Shown: positions 7,876 to 16,796, counted from the first letter of the stretch. The stretch is 29,210 bases of DNA from CAYJLC01 sp964370735 (GCA_964370735.1 CAYJLC010000027.1:1-29210), one strand, 5' to 3'. The notes: generated from the letters alone by a model not told the origin. Numbers and translations: made by a program.

Positions 7876-8922
7876 CTATTTTTCATTAATTAATTCAATT
7901 AGTTCTGAAACCAAACTTTCTTGAGGTGCTTTCTTGATAATTTTCCCTTTTTTAAAAATTATCCCCTCATTTGTGCCACCTGCAAGCCCAAAATCGGCTT
8001 CTTTTGCTTCTCCTGGGCCATTTACTGCACAACCCATAACGGCTACTGTAATTTTTTTATCAATATTCTGAACTTTTTCTTCCACTTCACTGGCAATTTT
8101 GATTAAATCTATGTTACATCTGCCACAAGTAGGGCAAGAAATAACATTAACACCCGCATTGTTAAGTCCAACAGCTTTCAAAATATCTTTCGCAGCAAAA
8201 ATTTCACGAACTGGGTCTGCGGTGAGCGAAACGCGAATTGTATCACCAATTCCTAGCGCCAAAAGTCCACCAATTCCAGATGCAGATTTCAAAATACCCA
8301 TTTTTTCGGTACCAGCTTCTGTCACACCTAAATGTAACGGAATGTCTGATTTTTCGTGCATCAACATATATGATTTCATCATCGTTGTAACATTTGACGA
8401 CTTAATTGATATGCATATATCTTCAAAATCGTATTTTTTAAGCAAATCAATATGAAAAAACGCACTTTCCACCAATGCCTCTGGCGTAGGCGCTCCGTAT
8501 TTTTTCAGAATATTTCTTTCTAACGAACCACTATTTACACCAATTCTAATCGGGATATTTTTGTCCTTGCACTTGTTTGCAACAGCCTTAACCCTATCTT
8601 CTGACCCGATATTTCCAGGGTTAATTCTAATTTTTGATACGCCCATATCTGCTGCAATAAGTGCTAGTTTATAGTCAAAATGAATGTCTGCAACCACTGG
8701 AATAGGTGAATTGTTGCAAATTTCTCCCAAAGCTAAAGCCGACTGTTCACTCGGAACAGCCAGCCTAACTATGTCACAACCTGCATTTTTGAGGTCCATA
8801 ATTTGCTTAATCGACCCTTCTATATCCACTGGATTTATCGTTGTCATCGACTGAATGGCAATTCTATTTTCGCCACCAATTTTCACGCCACCAATATTTA
8901 ATTCACGTTTTAATTTTCTCAT
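7876..8922 (-). CDS. ispG: 4-hydroxy-3-methylbut-2-enyl diphosphate synthase (flavodoxin/ferredoxin)
   Basis: Sixth step of the MEP isoprenoid pathway: reductive ring opening of methylerythritol cyclodiphosphate to HMBPP, using a 4Fe-4S cluster. The 348-residue protein has an N-terminal TIM-barrel part (IGGENRIAIQSMTT, DIVRLAVP, ADIHFDYKLAL, RINPGNIG) and a C-terminal cluster domain. The cluster ligands are visible in SCPTCGRCNID and MGCAVNGPGEAKEADFGLAGG. The length is normal for the short bacterial form. The ribosome site CAGGAG lies within the last codons of rseP, and ATG 8922 follows the rseP stop by 5 bases, so the two are translationally linked. With dxr two genes upstream, it supplies precursors for UppS. 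Confidence 0.97.
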   Translation of the reverse strand: MRKLKRELNIGGVKIGGENRIAIQSMTTINPVDIEGSIKQIMDLKNAGCDIVRLAVPSEQSALALGEICNNSPIPVVADIHFDYKLALIAADMGVSKIRINPGNIGSEDRVKAVANKCKDKNIPIRIGVNSGSLERNILKKYGAPTPEALVESAFFHIDLLKKYDFEDICISIKSSNVTTMMKSYMLMHEKSDIPLHLGVTEAGTEKMGILKSASGIGGLLALGIGDTIRVSLTADPVREIFAAKDILKAVGLNNAGVNVISCPTCGRCNIDLIKIASEVEEKVQNIDKKITVAVMGCAVNGPGEAKEADFGLAGGTNEGIIFKKGKIIKKAPQESLVSELIELINEK

Positions 8923-8927
8923 TTCAA

Positions 8928-9992
8928 TTACGCTCCTGGTATTTTTACAAAAAGGTCATGGAATGTAACAACAATCATAAATCCGAACAAAATTAATAGT
9001 CCAACTCCATGAATTATGCCTTCGACCTTAGGATCTATTGGTTTTTTTCTAATTGCTTCGATTATCAAGAAAATAACTCTACCACCATCTAGTGCTGGTA
9101 ATGGTAATAGGTTCATAACGCCTAAATTCACTGAAATTAGCGCTGCAAACGTCCACATTTGTGACATTGATTGTTCTGCCGCTTGCCCTATCATCGATGC
9201 CATTACAACAGGTCCGCCTAGGTCTTGAATGCCGACTTCCCCTGTCACTAACATGCCTAAACTCATCCAAACAATTTCCACGAATGATACGCATGAACGG
9301 AATGCATACTCTACACTTTCGCTAAAGTTTGCACGTTTAGTTGCAAGTTCAATTCCAAATCTAAATTGTGAATTTCCACTTTCATCTACATATTCATACG
9401 GTTTTAACTCGAAATCTTCTAAAATCACTTCATTTTCATCACGAAGTAATGTGAAATCATAAATTTGTGTTTCATTTGCGTTAAGTGCTGTGCTTATATC
9501 GCTTACCGTATTTATTTCCATTCCATCAATTTCTATGAAAGTGTCGTTTGGCAATAGCCCATTTTCGCTCTCATAAATAAACTCATCAGAAAAGTCTGCA
9601 ATAGTCGTCGTTTGGAAATCTGTCGACATTCCTACAATTAAAACAATCACAAACCCTAGCACGAAATTCATAAAACTACCTGCTAATAAAATCAGTATTC
9701 TGTTTAAAATCGGTGCTTCGCCAAAACTTTTTTGACCAGTTATCGCCTCTGTCAAATTATTTGTGTAATTTCCGTCTTCACCTTCCATCACAACAGCCCC
9801 ACCAAAAGGCAATGCTTTTAGCTTATAAACGGTTCCTTTGAACTCCTTTTGAAGTAGTGTAGGTCCCATTCCAAGCCAAAATTCATTCACTTGCACTTTT
9901 GACCACTTTGCAAGCGCAAAATGCCCTAATTCATGCCCAATTACAAGCAAACTGAACACAAGAAGCGCTAAAACAATACTTAAAATATCCAT
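8928..9992 (-). CDS. rseP: Site-2 zinc metalloprotease RseP (M50 family)
   Basis: Intramembrane protease that cleaves membrane-anchored anti-sigma factors and leftover signal peptides. The 354-residue protein has a first membrane helix carrying the zinc motif HELGH (His20, Glu21, His24), a periplasmic-type PDZ region (about 120-210, including LLPNDTFIEIDG), and later membrane helices with NLLPLPALDGGRV (about 293-305), whose LDG supplies the third zinc ligand. Start: ATG 9992, preceded by AAAAGGTGA, which overlaps the dxr stop TGA, giving close coupling. The order dxr-rseP-ispG is common in Clostridia. The substrate here is unknown; a membrane anti-sigma factor is not in this window. Confidence 0.95.
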   Translation of the reverse strand: MDILSIVLALLVFSLLVIGHELGHFALAKWSKVQVNEFWLGMGPTLLQKEFKGTVYKLKALPFGGAVVMEGEDGNYTNNLTEAITGQKSFGEAPILNRILILLAGSFMNFVLGFVIVLIVGMSTDFQTTTIADFSDEFIYESENGLLPNDTFIEIDGMEINTVSDISTALNANETQIYDFTLLRDENEVILEDFELKPYEYVDESGNSQFRFGIELATKRANFSESVEYAFRSCVSFVEIVWMSLGMLVTGEVGIQDLGGPVVMASMIGQAAEQSMSQMWTFAALISVNLGVMNLLPLPALDGGRVIFLIIEAIRKKPIDPKVEGIIHGVGLLILFGFMIVVTFHDLFVKIPGA

Positions 9993-9996
9993 TAAA

Positions 9997-11130
9997 TCAC
10001 CTTTTCTCTACAAATTCTAAAACTGCATTTCTAGCAAGTTTATCATAATAAAATACGTCTTCTACCGTCATTTTTTCTTTAAATTCAACACTTTTTAACG
10101 CATATTCATTTGCAAGAGCGATTTCATAAAACTCTATTTCATCGGCTAAAAATAATTCAACTGATTTCTCATTTGCAGAGTTTAAAACACATGGTGCATT
10201 ACCTTTTTTTATCGCACTTTCTTTAGCAAGTTTTAAGCACTTAAAAGTTTCATAATCTGGTTCAAAAAAGGTTAAACTGCCTATTTTTGCAAGCTCTAGT
10301 GGCGATACGTCGCATGAATATCTATCTGGATACGTCAGCGCATATTGTATCGGAATTTTCATCGATGGCACCCCAAGTTGTGCAATAACACTATTATCAA
10401 CATATTCTACTAAAGAGTGAATTATGCTCTGTGGGTGGACAACTACGTCGATTTTGTCTGTGTCAAAAAGAAAATATGCCTCAATATATTCAAGCCCTTT
10501 ATTCATAAGCGTCGCTGAATCTATTGTAATTTTCGCTCCCATAGACCAATTTGGATGCTTTAAAGCCTGTTCTTTCGTCACATTTTCGATGTCTTTTCTT
10601 CCTAAAAAAGGTCCTCCAGAAGCTGTTAAAATCAGCTTTTTAACTTGCTCTTTTTTGCCATGAAGTGATTGAAAAATCGCACTATGTTCAGAATCAACAG
10701 GCAAAATTTTAACCCCATTTTCGCGTGCTAAATCCATAACAATTTCACCTGCACAAACAAGTGTTTCCTTGTTTGCAAGCGCTATGTCTTTTTTTGCTTT
10801 AATCGCCTCAATCGTCGGTTTCAAACCTATCATACCAACCACAGCAGTCAAGATGATTTCAGCGCCCGAAACTGTCGCACAGGCAATCAAACCTTCCATT
10901 CCACTCATAACTTTTATTTCAGTATCAGCTAGGTTTTTTCGCAAAATGTCTGCTTTTTCATCATTAAATGCACACACAATAAGTGGATTAAATTCCCTTG
11001 CTTGCTTTTCTAAAAGCTCGATGTTTGTATTTGTCGAAAGTGACAAAACTGATATATTTAGGTTTCTACAAACTTCAATTGCTTGCGTTCCAATCGACCC
11101 TGTCGAGCCTAAAATTCCAATTTTTTTCAT
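9997..11130 (-). CDS. dxr: 1-deoxy-D-xylulose-5-phosphate reductoisomerase
   Basis: Second MEP-pathway enzyme: converts deoxyxylulose phosphate to methylerythritol phosphate with NADPH and a divalent metal; the classical fosmidomycin target. The 377-residue protein starts with the NADPH-binding GSTGSIGTQAIEV, has ALANKETLVCAG, the metal-binding DSEHSAIFQSL, the flexible-loop segment HPNWSMGAKITIDSATLMNKGLE, and VHPQSIIHSLVEY. All expected motifs are intact. Start: ATG 11130 after AAGGAG, which itself directly follows the cdsA stop, so the pair are in one operon. It feeds IPP/DMAPP synthesis with ispG downstream. Confidence 0.97.
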   Translation of the reverse strand: MKKIGILGSTGSIGTQAIEVCRNLNISVLSLSTNTNIELLEKQAREFNPLIVCAFNDEKADILRKNLADTEIKVMSGMEGLIACATVSGAEIILTAVVGMIGLKPTIEAIKAKKDIALANKETLVCAGEIVMDLARENGVKILPVDSEHSAIFQSLHGKKEQVKKLILTASGGPFLGRKDIENVTKEQALKHPNWSMGAKITIDSATLMNKGLEYIEAYFLFDTDKIDVVVHPQSIIHSLVEYVDNSVIAQLGVPSMKIPIQYALTYPDRYSCDVSPLELAKIGSLTFFEPDYETFKCLKLAKESAIKKGNAPCVLNSANEKSVELFLADEIEFYEIALANEYALKSVEFKEKMTVEDVFYYDKLARNAVLEFVEKR

Positions 11131-11138
11131 AATTCTCC

Positions 11139-11912
11139 TTAAATTGTTATCTGTAAAATTGCGAAAGTGATTAGTGATGTGAAGATTATGCTATCAAATC
11201 TGTCTAAAATCCCACCATGTCCAGGTATAAGCTTTGAAAAATCTTTGATATTTGACTGTCTTTTAATCATCGAGAAGAATAAATCCCCTGCTTGGCCGAA
11301 TATCGACCCTAAAATACCAATAAATATTGCTGAAATAATATCAATTTGCAAAATATCTGCAAAATAGTAAGTATATAAAATGATTACCGTTGTGCAACCG
11401 ATAATCCCACCGATGCTTCCCTCGATAGTTTTATTTGGACTAATCACTGGCGCAAGTTTTCGTTTTCCGAAGTTTTTTCCTACTAAATATGCAAAAATAT
11501 CCGTAACGCTCGCACAAATAACAGGAATTACAATCATATATTTCCCATTTTCTAATAAATATATATTTGTAAGCGAATTTAATGCATACGGCAAAAGTGT
11601 TATGCTAGATAGTAAAATTACAAAATCACTCAGTTTTATCTCATTAAAATGCCTTAAATACATGCAAATTGCAACAAAAACACCTACAATTTGCACTAAA
11701 ACCCCAAATTGAAGGTCGTAAAAAATTGTTATAGGGGTGAACGCCGAAAAAAGTGCAAATAAATGTACTAGTTTGTTAATTCTATCGTTTTTAGCCGAGC
11801 GAATTAGTTCCATTGTTGCAAAAAAGTTTACTACAATTATAAGTAGTAACCCTATTTCTGATGGCGCAAAAAGCATAATATATATGCCTGCTAAAGCCAT
11901 CAAAACTCCCAT
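11139..11912 (-). CDS. cdsA: Phosphatidate cytidylyltransferase
   Basis: Integral membrane enzyme making CDP-diacylglycerol from phosphatidate and CTP, the branch point for phospholipids. About 257 residues with several hydrophobic helices. The CDP-alcohol signature is present near the C-terminus: SMIKRQSNIKDFSKLIPG followed by HGGILDRFDS. The start is ambiguous. GTG at 11924 touches the uppS stop, but ATG 11912 lies 7 bases after a good AGGTGAG site that spans the uppS stop; the ATG is preferred. It sits between uppS and dxr as in most Firmicutes. No missing residues were noticed. Confidence 0.93.
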   Translation of the reverse strand: MGVLMALAGIYIMLFAPSEIGLLLIIVVNFFATMELIRSAKNDRINKLVHLFALFSAFTPITIFYDLQFGVLVQIVGVFVAICMYLRHFNEIKLSDFVILLSSITLLPYALNSLTNIYLLENGKYMIVIPVICASVTDIFAYLVGKNFGKRKLAPVISPNKTIEGSIGGIIGCTTVIILYTYYFADILQIDIISAIFIGILGSIFGQAGDLFFSMIKRQSNIKDFSKLIPGHGGILDRFDSIIFTSLITFAILQITI

Positions 11913-11924
11913 TAAAACTCTCAC

Positions 11925-12611
11925 CTATATCCCCCCAAACCTTCTACTTCTTTTATTATATTCCAAAATCGCTAAGTCTAGTTCTTTTTTTGTAAAATCT
12001 GGCCATAAAACATCTGTATAATAAAATTCCGAATAGGCACATTGCCAAAGCAGAAAATTTGACAGCCTCATTTCGCCACTTGGACGAATAATTAAGTCTG
12101 GGTCTGGTATATTTTTTGAGTATATATTTTTAGAAATATCCTCTTCGGAAATTTCGGTTTTTCCCTCTTTTATTAATGCATTTACAGCCGATACTATCTC
12201 TGATCTTCCGCCATAATTTATGCATAAATTAAGTGAATTCCCTGTGTTTTTCGCAGATAATTCCTTTGTTTTGTTTATAAGTTCTAAAAGTTTCCCTGAA
12301 AATACCGAAGTATCACCAAAGAAATTTATCTTAATATTTTTTGCTGTAATACTTTTCAAAACCTCGTTTAAATAGTTTTCAAAAAGGTTCATAAGACCTT
12401 CTACTTCGTCTTTCGGTCTGTTCCAATTTTCCGTAGAAAATGCATATACCGTTAAGTGTTCGACACCAATGTCGTTTGCATATTCTGCGATTTGTTCTAA
12501 TGTTTTTGCCCCTGCTTTATGTCCTGCATTTCTTGGAAGAAACCTTTTTTTTGCCCATCTTCCATTTCCGTCTAATATAATCGCTATATGCTTTGGTATA
12601 TTTCTGTCCAT
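11925..12611 (-). CDS. uppS: Undecaprenyl diphosphate synthase (cis-prenyltransferase)
   Basis: Makes the C55 lipid carrier for peptidoglycan by adding isopentenyl units to farnesyl diphosphate. The 228 residues include HIAIILDGNGRWAKKR with the catalytic Asp near the start, GHKAG, TVYAFSTENWNRP, and the C-terminal RPSGEMRLSNFLLWQ plus SEFYYTDVLWPDF. The usual signature has RTSGE; here it is RPSGE, with the rest intact. Start: ATG 12611 after GGAGAG at short spacing. A terminator hairpin sits immediately upstream (12630-12656), so this gene may head the downstream operon either by read-through or from an unseen promoter. Length is slightly short but within the family range. Confidence 0.95.
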   Translation of the reverse strand: MDRNIPKHIAIILDGNGRWAKKRFLPRNAGHKAGAKTLEQIAEYANDIGVEHLTVYAFSTENWNRPKDEVEGLMNLFENYLNEVLKSITAKNIKINFFGDTSVFSGKLLELINKTKELSAKNTGNSLNLCINYGGRSEIVSAVNALIKEGKTEISEEDISKNIYSKNIPDPDLIIRPSGEMRLSNFLLWQCAYSEFYYTDVLWPDFTKKELDLAILEYNKRSRRFGGI

Positions 12612-12629
12612 AAACTCTCCATATTACTT

Positions 12630-12656
12630 AAAAAGGTGGCATAAAACCACCTTTTT
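12630..12656 (-). terminator. Intrinsic terminator (attenuator) between frr and uppS
   Basis: A 10-bp perfect stem AAAAAGGTGG/CCACCTTTTT (12647-12656 with 12630-12639 on the minus strand) with a 7-base loop, ending in a T-run 19 bases before the uppS start. No clear new promoter follows, so it may reduce rather than end transcription. Confidence 0.75.
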
Positions 12657-12687
12657 TGTAACAATTTTATTTTTTAAAAATATGATA

Positions 12688-13242
12688 TTAAACTTCTAAA
12701 AGTTCTTTTTCTTTTTTCGATGTTAATGTTTCAATTTCTTTAACATATTTATCAGTAACATTTTGAACGTCTTTTTCGCCAGATTTTAAATCGTCCTCAG
12801 TAATTTCTGATTTTTTCTTCATATCTTTATATTTGTCGATAGTATCACGACGAACATTTCTAACAGCAACTTTTCCTTCTTCAGCATATTTATGAACAAG
12901 TTTAACCATTTCTTTTCTTCTTTCCTCTGTTAGTGGTGGGAAAGCTAAACGAATGATTTTACCATCATTTTGAGGGTTTATGCCCAAATCAGATGCCATA
13001 ATCGCTTTTTCAATGTCTTTTAAAACAGACGTGTCCCAAGGAGAAATAACAAGCGAACGTGGGTCTGGTGAAGATATTGAACCTACTTGATTTAACGGAG
13101 TTTGAGTTCCGAAATATTCGATAGAAATTCTATCTAATACTGCTGGATTTGCACGACCAGCTCTAACTGTGTCAAACTCTCTTTTTAAAGCGTCGACGCT
13201 TTTCGACATTTTTTCCTCACATAATTTAAGTTGCTCTTTCAT
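12688..13242 (-). CDS. frr: Ribosome recycling factor
   Basis: Splits post-termination ribosomes together with EF-G. The 184-residue protein shows the family hallmarks: an N-terminal helix with KSVDALKREFDTVRAGRANPAVLD, the IEYFGTQTPLNQVGSI domain II segment, GINPQNDGKIIRLAFPPLTEERRKE, and the long charged C-terminal helix. Length is typical (about 185). Start: ATG 13242, eight bases after AGAGG. It lies 27 bases downstream of pyrH, the usual partner, and is followed by a terminator hairpin. Confidence 0.97.
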   Translation of the reverse strand: MKEQLKLCEEKMSKSVDALKREFDTVRAGRANPAVLDRISIEYFGTQTPLNQVGSISSPDPRSLVISPWDTSVLKDIEKAIMASDLGINPQNDGKIIRLAFPPLTEERRKEMVKLVHKYAEEGKVAVRNVRRDTIDKYKDMKKKSEITEDDLKSGEKDVQNVTDKYVKEIETLTSKKEKELLEV

Positions 13243-13269
13243 ATAAATACCTCTCTTTTATATTAAAAT

Positions 13270-13989
13270 TTAATTATCAGATACTATCGTTCCGATTTTT
13301 TCGCCACAAACAATTTTATAAATATTCTCTGGATTTTGAAGTGCAAACACTAAAATTGGAATATTATTATCCATAGAAAGTGATGTTGCCGTCGTATCCA
13401 TAACGCCTAAACCTTGGTTTAAAACGTCCATATAAGTAAGGCTGTCATATTTTTTTGCCTCTGGATTTTTTGCAGGGTCACTATCGTAAACACCATCGAT
13501 GTTTTTTGCAAGTAAAATTACATCAGCATTAATCTCAGCAGCTCTTAAAACTGCACCAGTATCTGTTGAAAAATATGGATTTCCTGTTCCACATGCAAAA
13601 ATCACTACATTGCCTTTATTTAAATGAGAAATTGCTTTATTTCTTATATATGGCTCTGCGATTTTATTCATTTCAATGGCTGTTTGAACACGAACTTTAA
13701 CGCCTCTTTGCTCTAAAGCATCTGCTAAAGCAAGCGAGTTTATAACTGTTGCAAGCATACCCATATGGTCTGCTCTTGTACGTTCCATTCTGCCACCGCC
13801 ATCTTTAACGCCACGCCAGAAGTTTCCTCCACCAACAACAATTCCGATTTCAACGTCCATTTCCGAACATTTTCTGATAACGTCACATACAGGACCTATC
13901 ACATCAAAATTCAAACCGAATTTATTTTCGCCAGCTAGTGCTTCGCCACTAATTTTAATCAATACTCTCTTATACTTAGAAGTACTCAT
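13270..13989 (-). CDS. pyrH: Uridylate kinase
   Basis: Phosphorylates UMP to UDP; hexameric and typically feedback-inhibited by UTP. The 239 residues include LIKISGEALAG, IVVGGGNFWRG, RADHMGMLATVINSLALADA, FACGTGNPYFSTDTGA and AKNIDGVYDSDPAKNP, all normal for the amino-acid-kinase fold. Start: ATG 13989 after GGGAGG; an upstream in-frame extension has no ribosome site. A strong promoter (14032-14060) precedes it, so pyrH begins the pyrH-frr transcript and perhaps the whole block down to polC. Confidence 0.97.
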   Translation of the reverse strand: MSTSKYKRVLIKISGEALAGENKFGLNFDVIGPVCDVIRKCSEMDVEIGIVVGGGNFWRGVKDGGGRMERTRADHMGMLATVINSLALADALEQRGVKVRVQTAIEMNKIAEPYIRNKAISHLNKGNVVIFACGTGNPYFSTDTGAVLRAAEINADVILLAKNIDGVYDSDPAKNPEAKKYDSLTYMDVLNQGLGVMDTTATSLSMDNNIPILVFALQNPENIYKIVCGEKIGTIVSDN

Positions 13990-14031
13990 TTGAACCTCCC
14001 TTTGGTTGCTACATTTTTTCACACTCTATCA

Positions 14032-14060
14032 ATTATATCATTTATCTTTAATAAAATCAA
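14032..14060 (-). promoter_or_regulatory. Promoter of pyrH
   Basis: Minus strand: -35 TTGATT (14055-14060), 17-base spacer, extended -10 TGATATAAT (TATAAT at 14032-14037). It lies just after the ligA stop codon and about 43 bases before the pyrH ATG. Confidence 0.8.
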
Positions 14061-14087
14061 ATACTTTTTTCAGAAAATATGAATATT

Positions 14088-16064
14088 TTAATTTTCATTC
14101 ACAAATACTTTAAACTCTTCTTCTGTTAATACATTAATGCCTAAATCATTTGCTTTTTTAAGTTTGCTTCCGGCATCTTCTCCTGCCACTAAATAGCTTG
14201 TCTTTTTTGAAACCGAGCCTGATACTTTTCCGCCTAAGCTTTCTATCAAATCCGACGCTTCTTTTCTAGTAAATAGGCTTAAAGTCCCTGTTAAAACAAA
14301 TGTTAACCCATTTAATTTATCCGATTTAATCGTGCTTTCTTGCGTCATATTAACTCCCGCTTTTTCAAGTTTTTCAATTATAATCGTCGAATATTCACTT
14401 TCAAAAAACGCTTTTAAGCTATCTGCAATCTTGGGCCCTATCTCGTTTATAGCCGTAATTTCTTCAAAACTTGCATTTTTAATATTCTCCAAACTTCCAA
14501 AATTATTCGCAAGAAGTTTGCCTGCTTTTTGCCCTACATGACGTATTCCTAGCCCAAAAAGCAATCTTTCAAGTTGGTTTTCTTTAGATTTTTCTATTTC
14601 ACTTAATAAATTCGTTGCAGATTTTTCTCCGAAACGCTCAAGCGCTACTAATTCTTCTTTATTTAAGAAATATAAATCTGCCTCATCACGCACAAACTCT
14701 TTTGCAATTAGTGTTTTGACAATAGCATCACCCAAACCTTCTATGTTCATAGCATTTCTCGACGCAAAATGAATAATATTTTCCTCTAGTTGTGCTGGAC
14801 AAGACGGATTTACACAACGAAGTGCAACTTCACCTTCTTCATAAGTAACATTCGCATCACAAGAAGGACATTTTTCTGGCATTTCATAAGGAACAAGACC
14901 ATTTTCACGTTTTTCTTTATTTACAGATACAATTTCAGGAATAATTTCGCCCGCTTTTCTAACATTTACAAAATCACCGATACAAACGCCCAAACCATCG
15001 ATAAAATCTTTGTTGTGCAGTGTCGCTTTTGATACCGTCGTTCCAGCAAGTCTAACAGGTTCTAATAAAGCATTAGGCGTTAAAACACCTGTTCTGCCTA
15101 CTGTTATAATGATATCTAGCAGTTTTGTTTCTTTGATTTCAGCAGGATATTTAAAAGCAGCTGCCCATTTAGGAAATTTCGACGTACTCCCCAAACTATC
15201 GCGCGCATTTAAGCTATCGACCTTAATTACTGCACCATCGATATCAAAATCAAGTTCTTTTGAACTTTCATAGATTTTATCGATTTCCTCGGTAATTTCA
15301 TTAAAATCAGAAAATTTATTTAGCGATGGGCTAACTGGAATTCCTAGTTTATCTATATATATTAAAGCCTCTATATGTGATGAAAACGTGAGTTCGCTTG
15401 CGTTTTGCACATTAAAGCATAAAAACGAAAGTTTACGCTCGCGAACTAAATTCACATCAAGCTGTCTTAAAGAACCTGCTGCTGCATTTCTCGGGTTTGC
15501 AAGTAGCTTTTCGGCATTTAATTCTCTCGCTGCATTAATCTCCTCAAACACCGATTTTTTCATATAAACTTCACCACGAATGATGATATTTCGCGTGTCT
15601 TTTATTGTGTGGGGCACACAGCTTATTTGCATAACATTCTCAGTGACATCTTCACCAGTCGTTCCATCGCCTCTTGTGGCTGCACGAACAAGTTTTCCAT
15701 TTTCGTATTCAATAGTCACAGAAAGTCCATCGATTTTATACTCTAGTACATATTCGCAAAAGCCTATCTCCTTTTCAGTTTTCATTAAAAAGTCGACAAG
15801 CTCCTCTTTTGAAAATACATCTTGCAGGCTTTCCATTTTATATTTATGGGCTACTGGCGAAAATTTCACCGAACCCCCTACTTTCATAGTTGGACTATCC
15901 TCTGTTCTATATTCTGGATATTTGCCCTCAAGTTCTTTTAATCTATTCATAAGATTATCAAATTCACTATCAGTTATTAAGGGGCTATCTTCATTATAGT
16001 ATCTATTACTATGAGCCTCTATTTCTCTTATTAGATTTTCTATTTCAAGTTTGATAATTTCCAC
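14088..16064 (-). CDS. ligA: NAD-dependent DNA ligase
   Basis: Seals nicks in replication and repair using NAD. The 658-residue protein has an N-terminal Ia domain (HSNRYYNEDSPLITDSEFD), the adenylation motif EYKIDGLSVTIEY with the nucleophilic Lys, an OB region, and a zinc finger with CPSC and CVNPSCPAQ. Helix-hairpin-helix repeats (NIEGLGDAIVKTLI, IRHVGQKAGKLLANNFGS, INEIGPKIADSL) and a C-terminal BRCT domain (GLTFVLTGTLSLFTRKEASD) follow. Length is typical. Start: GTG 16064, seven bases after AAAGGAG. An extended -10 promoter lies at 16094-16102. It is transcribed as a unit separate from yunB upstream and pyrH downstream. Confidence 0.97.
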   Translation of the reverse strand: MEIIKLEIENLIREIEAHSNRYYNEDSPLITDSEFDNLMNRLKELEGKYPEYRTEDSPTMKVGGSVKFSPVAHKYKMESLQDVFSKEELVDFLMKTEKEIGFCEYVLEYKIDGLSVTIEYENGKLVRAATRGDGTTGEDVTENVMQISCVPHTIKDTRNIIIRGEVYMKKSVFEEINAARELNAEKLLANPRNAAAGSLRQLDVNLVRERKLSFLCFNVQNASELTFSSHIEALIYIDKLGIPVSPSLNKFSDFNEITEEIDKIYESSKELDFDIDGAVIKVDSLNARDSLGSTSKFPKWAAAFKYPAEIKETKLLDIIITVGRTGVLTPNALLEPVRLAGTTVSKATLHNKDFIDGLGVCIGDFVNVRKAGEIIPEIVSVNKEKRENGLVPYEMPEKCPSCDANVTYEEGEVALRCVNPSCPAQLEENIIHFASRNAMNIEGLGDAIVKTLIAKEFVRDEADLYFLNKEELVALERFGEKSATNLLSEIEKSKENQLERLLFGLGIRHVGQKAGKLLANNFGSLENIKNASFEEITAINEIGPKIADSLKAFFESEYSTIIIEKLEKAGVNMTQESTIKSDKLNGLTFVLTGTLSLFTRKEASDLIESLGGKVSGSVSKKTSYLVAGEDAGSKLKKANDLGINVLTEEEFKVFVNEN

Positions 16065-16093
16065 TTTGTTCTCCTTTTTTGTTTCCTACTCAT

Positions 16094-16102
16094 ATTATAT
16101 CA
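16094..16102 (-). promoter_or_regulatory. Extended -10 promoter of ligA
   Basis: TGATATAAT on the minus strand, 30 bases before the GTG start. The -35 element is weak (TTTATT at 17-base spacing). Confidence 0.6.
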
Positions 16103-16129
16103 AAATTTTTCTACAAAATAAAGCTTTTT

Positions 16130-16768
16130 TTATTCTATATTTATATATGTGTACGATTCTGGCACTTCTCCTAACACGATATTTTCCGAAATTATAATTT
16201 TATGACTTACTTCGAAATCCGCTGTGTCATAAGGTATTAAAATCCGTACTAAAACTTTGCACTCTATAATTATCCTATGTATACTCTGATTTATCCCCAT
16301 ACTTTCGACTTCGCTGATAAAATCCACCTCTGTCGTCGTCATTGGTTCTATTTTAAACGGAACATCAAATCCTCGCATAAAATAAAACGCATTGTCCGAA
16401 GTAGCGCCGATAGGTACATTTATTATATTCTCTACATTTTTATCAATAATTTCATCGCACGATTTCATAACACGCGTCTTTATGCTATTTATTTTATATG
16501 TATCTGTTGTAATTGCAATAATTTCGTCGCTAGAATTCTGTTTTAATGTGCATACATCTATATAATCGCTTGCGTGTGCCTCCATATCATAAATAACTGC
16601 CTCATTCATAGAATTCAGTGCCAAAAATTCTGCCTCATTAATCGCATATTCTTTAATATATGGTATAATCACCTTGCTAATCATCGCTTGCATTATAATT
16701 ATAATCGAAAACATAATTATTATCATAATTTGAATTTTTGCACCCGTAGTGAATTTTCTCATTCGCAT
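16130..16768 (-). CDS. yunB: Sporulation protein YunB
   Basis: A 212-residue membrane-anchored protein of the YunB sporulation family. One N-terminal hydrophobic helix (about 9-32, IQIMIIIMFSIIIIMQAMIS) is followed by an outside domain. Family landmarks are VPIGATSDNAFYFMRGFDVP, EVDFISEVESMGINQSIHRI (the GINQxxHRI block), VRILIPYDTADFEVSHKI and the closing ENIVLGEVPESY. In Bacillus subtilis YunB belongs to the mother-cell sigma-E regulon and affects sporulation; its biochemical job is unknown. Start: ATG 16768 after AGAGGTGA, rejecting a longer frame. A sigma-E-like -10 (CATACACT) lies 20 bases upstream. Its presence indicates that the organism, or its recent ancestor, forms endospores. Confidence 0.88.
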   Translation of the reverse strand: MRMRKFTTGAKIQIMIIIMFSIIIIMQAMISKVIIPYIKEYAINEAEFLALNSMNEAVIYDMEAHASDYIDVCTLKQNSSDEIIAITTDTYKINSIKTRVMKSCDEIIDKNVENIINVPIGATSDNAFYFMRGFDVPFKIEPMTTTEVDFISEVESMGINQSIHRIIIECKVLVRILIPYDTADFEVSHKIIISENIVLGEVPESYTYINIE

Positions 16769-16788
16769 AATATCACCTCTCAATATAT

Positions 16789-16796
16789 AGTGTATG
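16789..16796 (-). promoter_or_regulatory. Candidate sigma-E -10 box for yunB
   Basis: CATACACT on the minus strand matches the sigma-E -10 consensus CATACAnT. A -35-like TAATATA lies about 17 bases upstream, slightly farther than the usual 14-15, so the match is partial. Confidence 0.4.

Noticed and set aside
11913..11924. GTG 11924 as the cdsA start
   Set aside because: Possible, but ATG 11912 has the better-spaced AGGTGAG site; kept only as an alternative.
13990..14022. N-terminal extension of PyrH by 11 residues
   Set aside because: The GGGAGG site just before ATG 13989 lies within that extension, and the family N-terminus fits the later start.
14332..15999. Long open frames antisense to ligA
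   Set aside because: They have no ribosome sites, no family features and mirror the coding frame of an intact gene.
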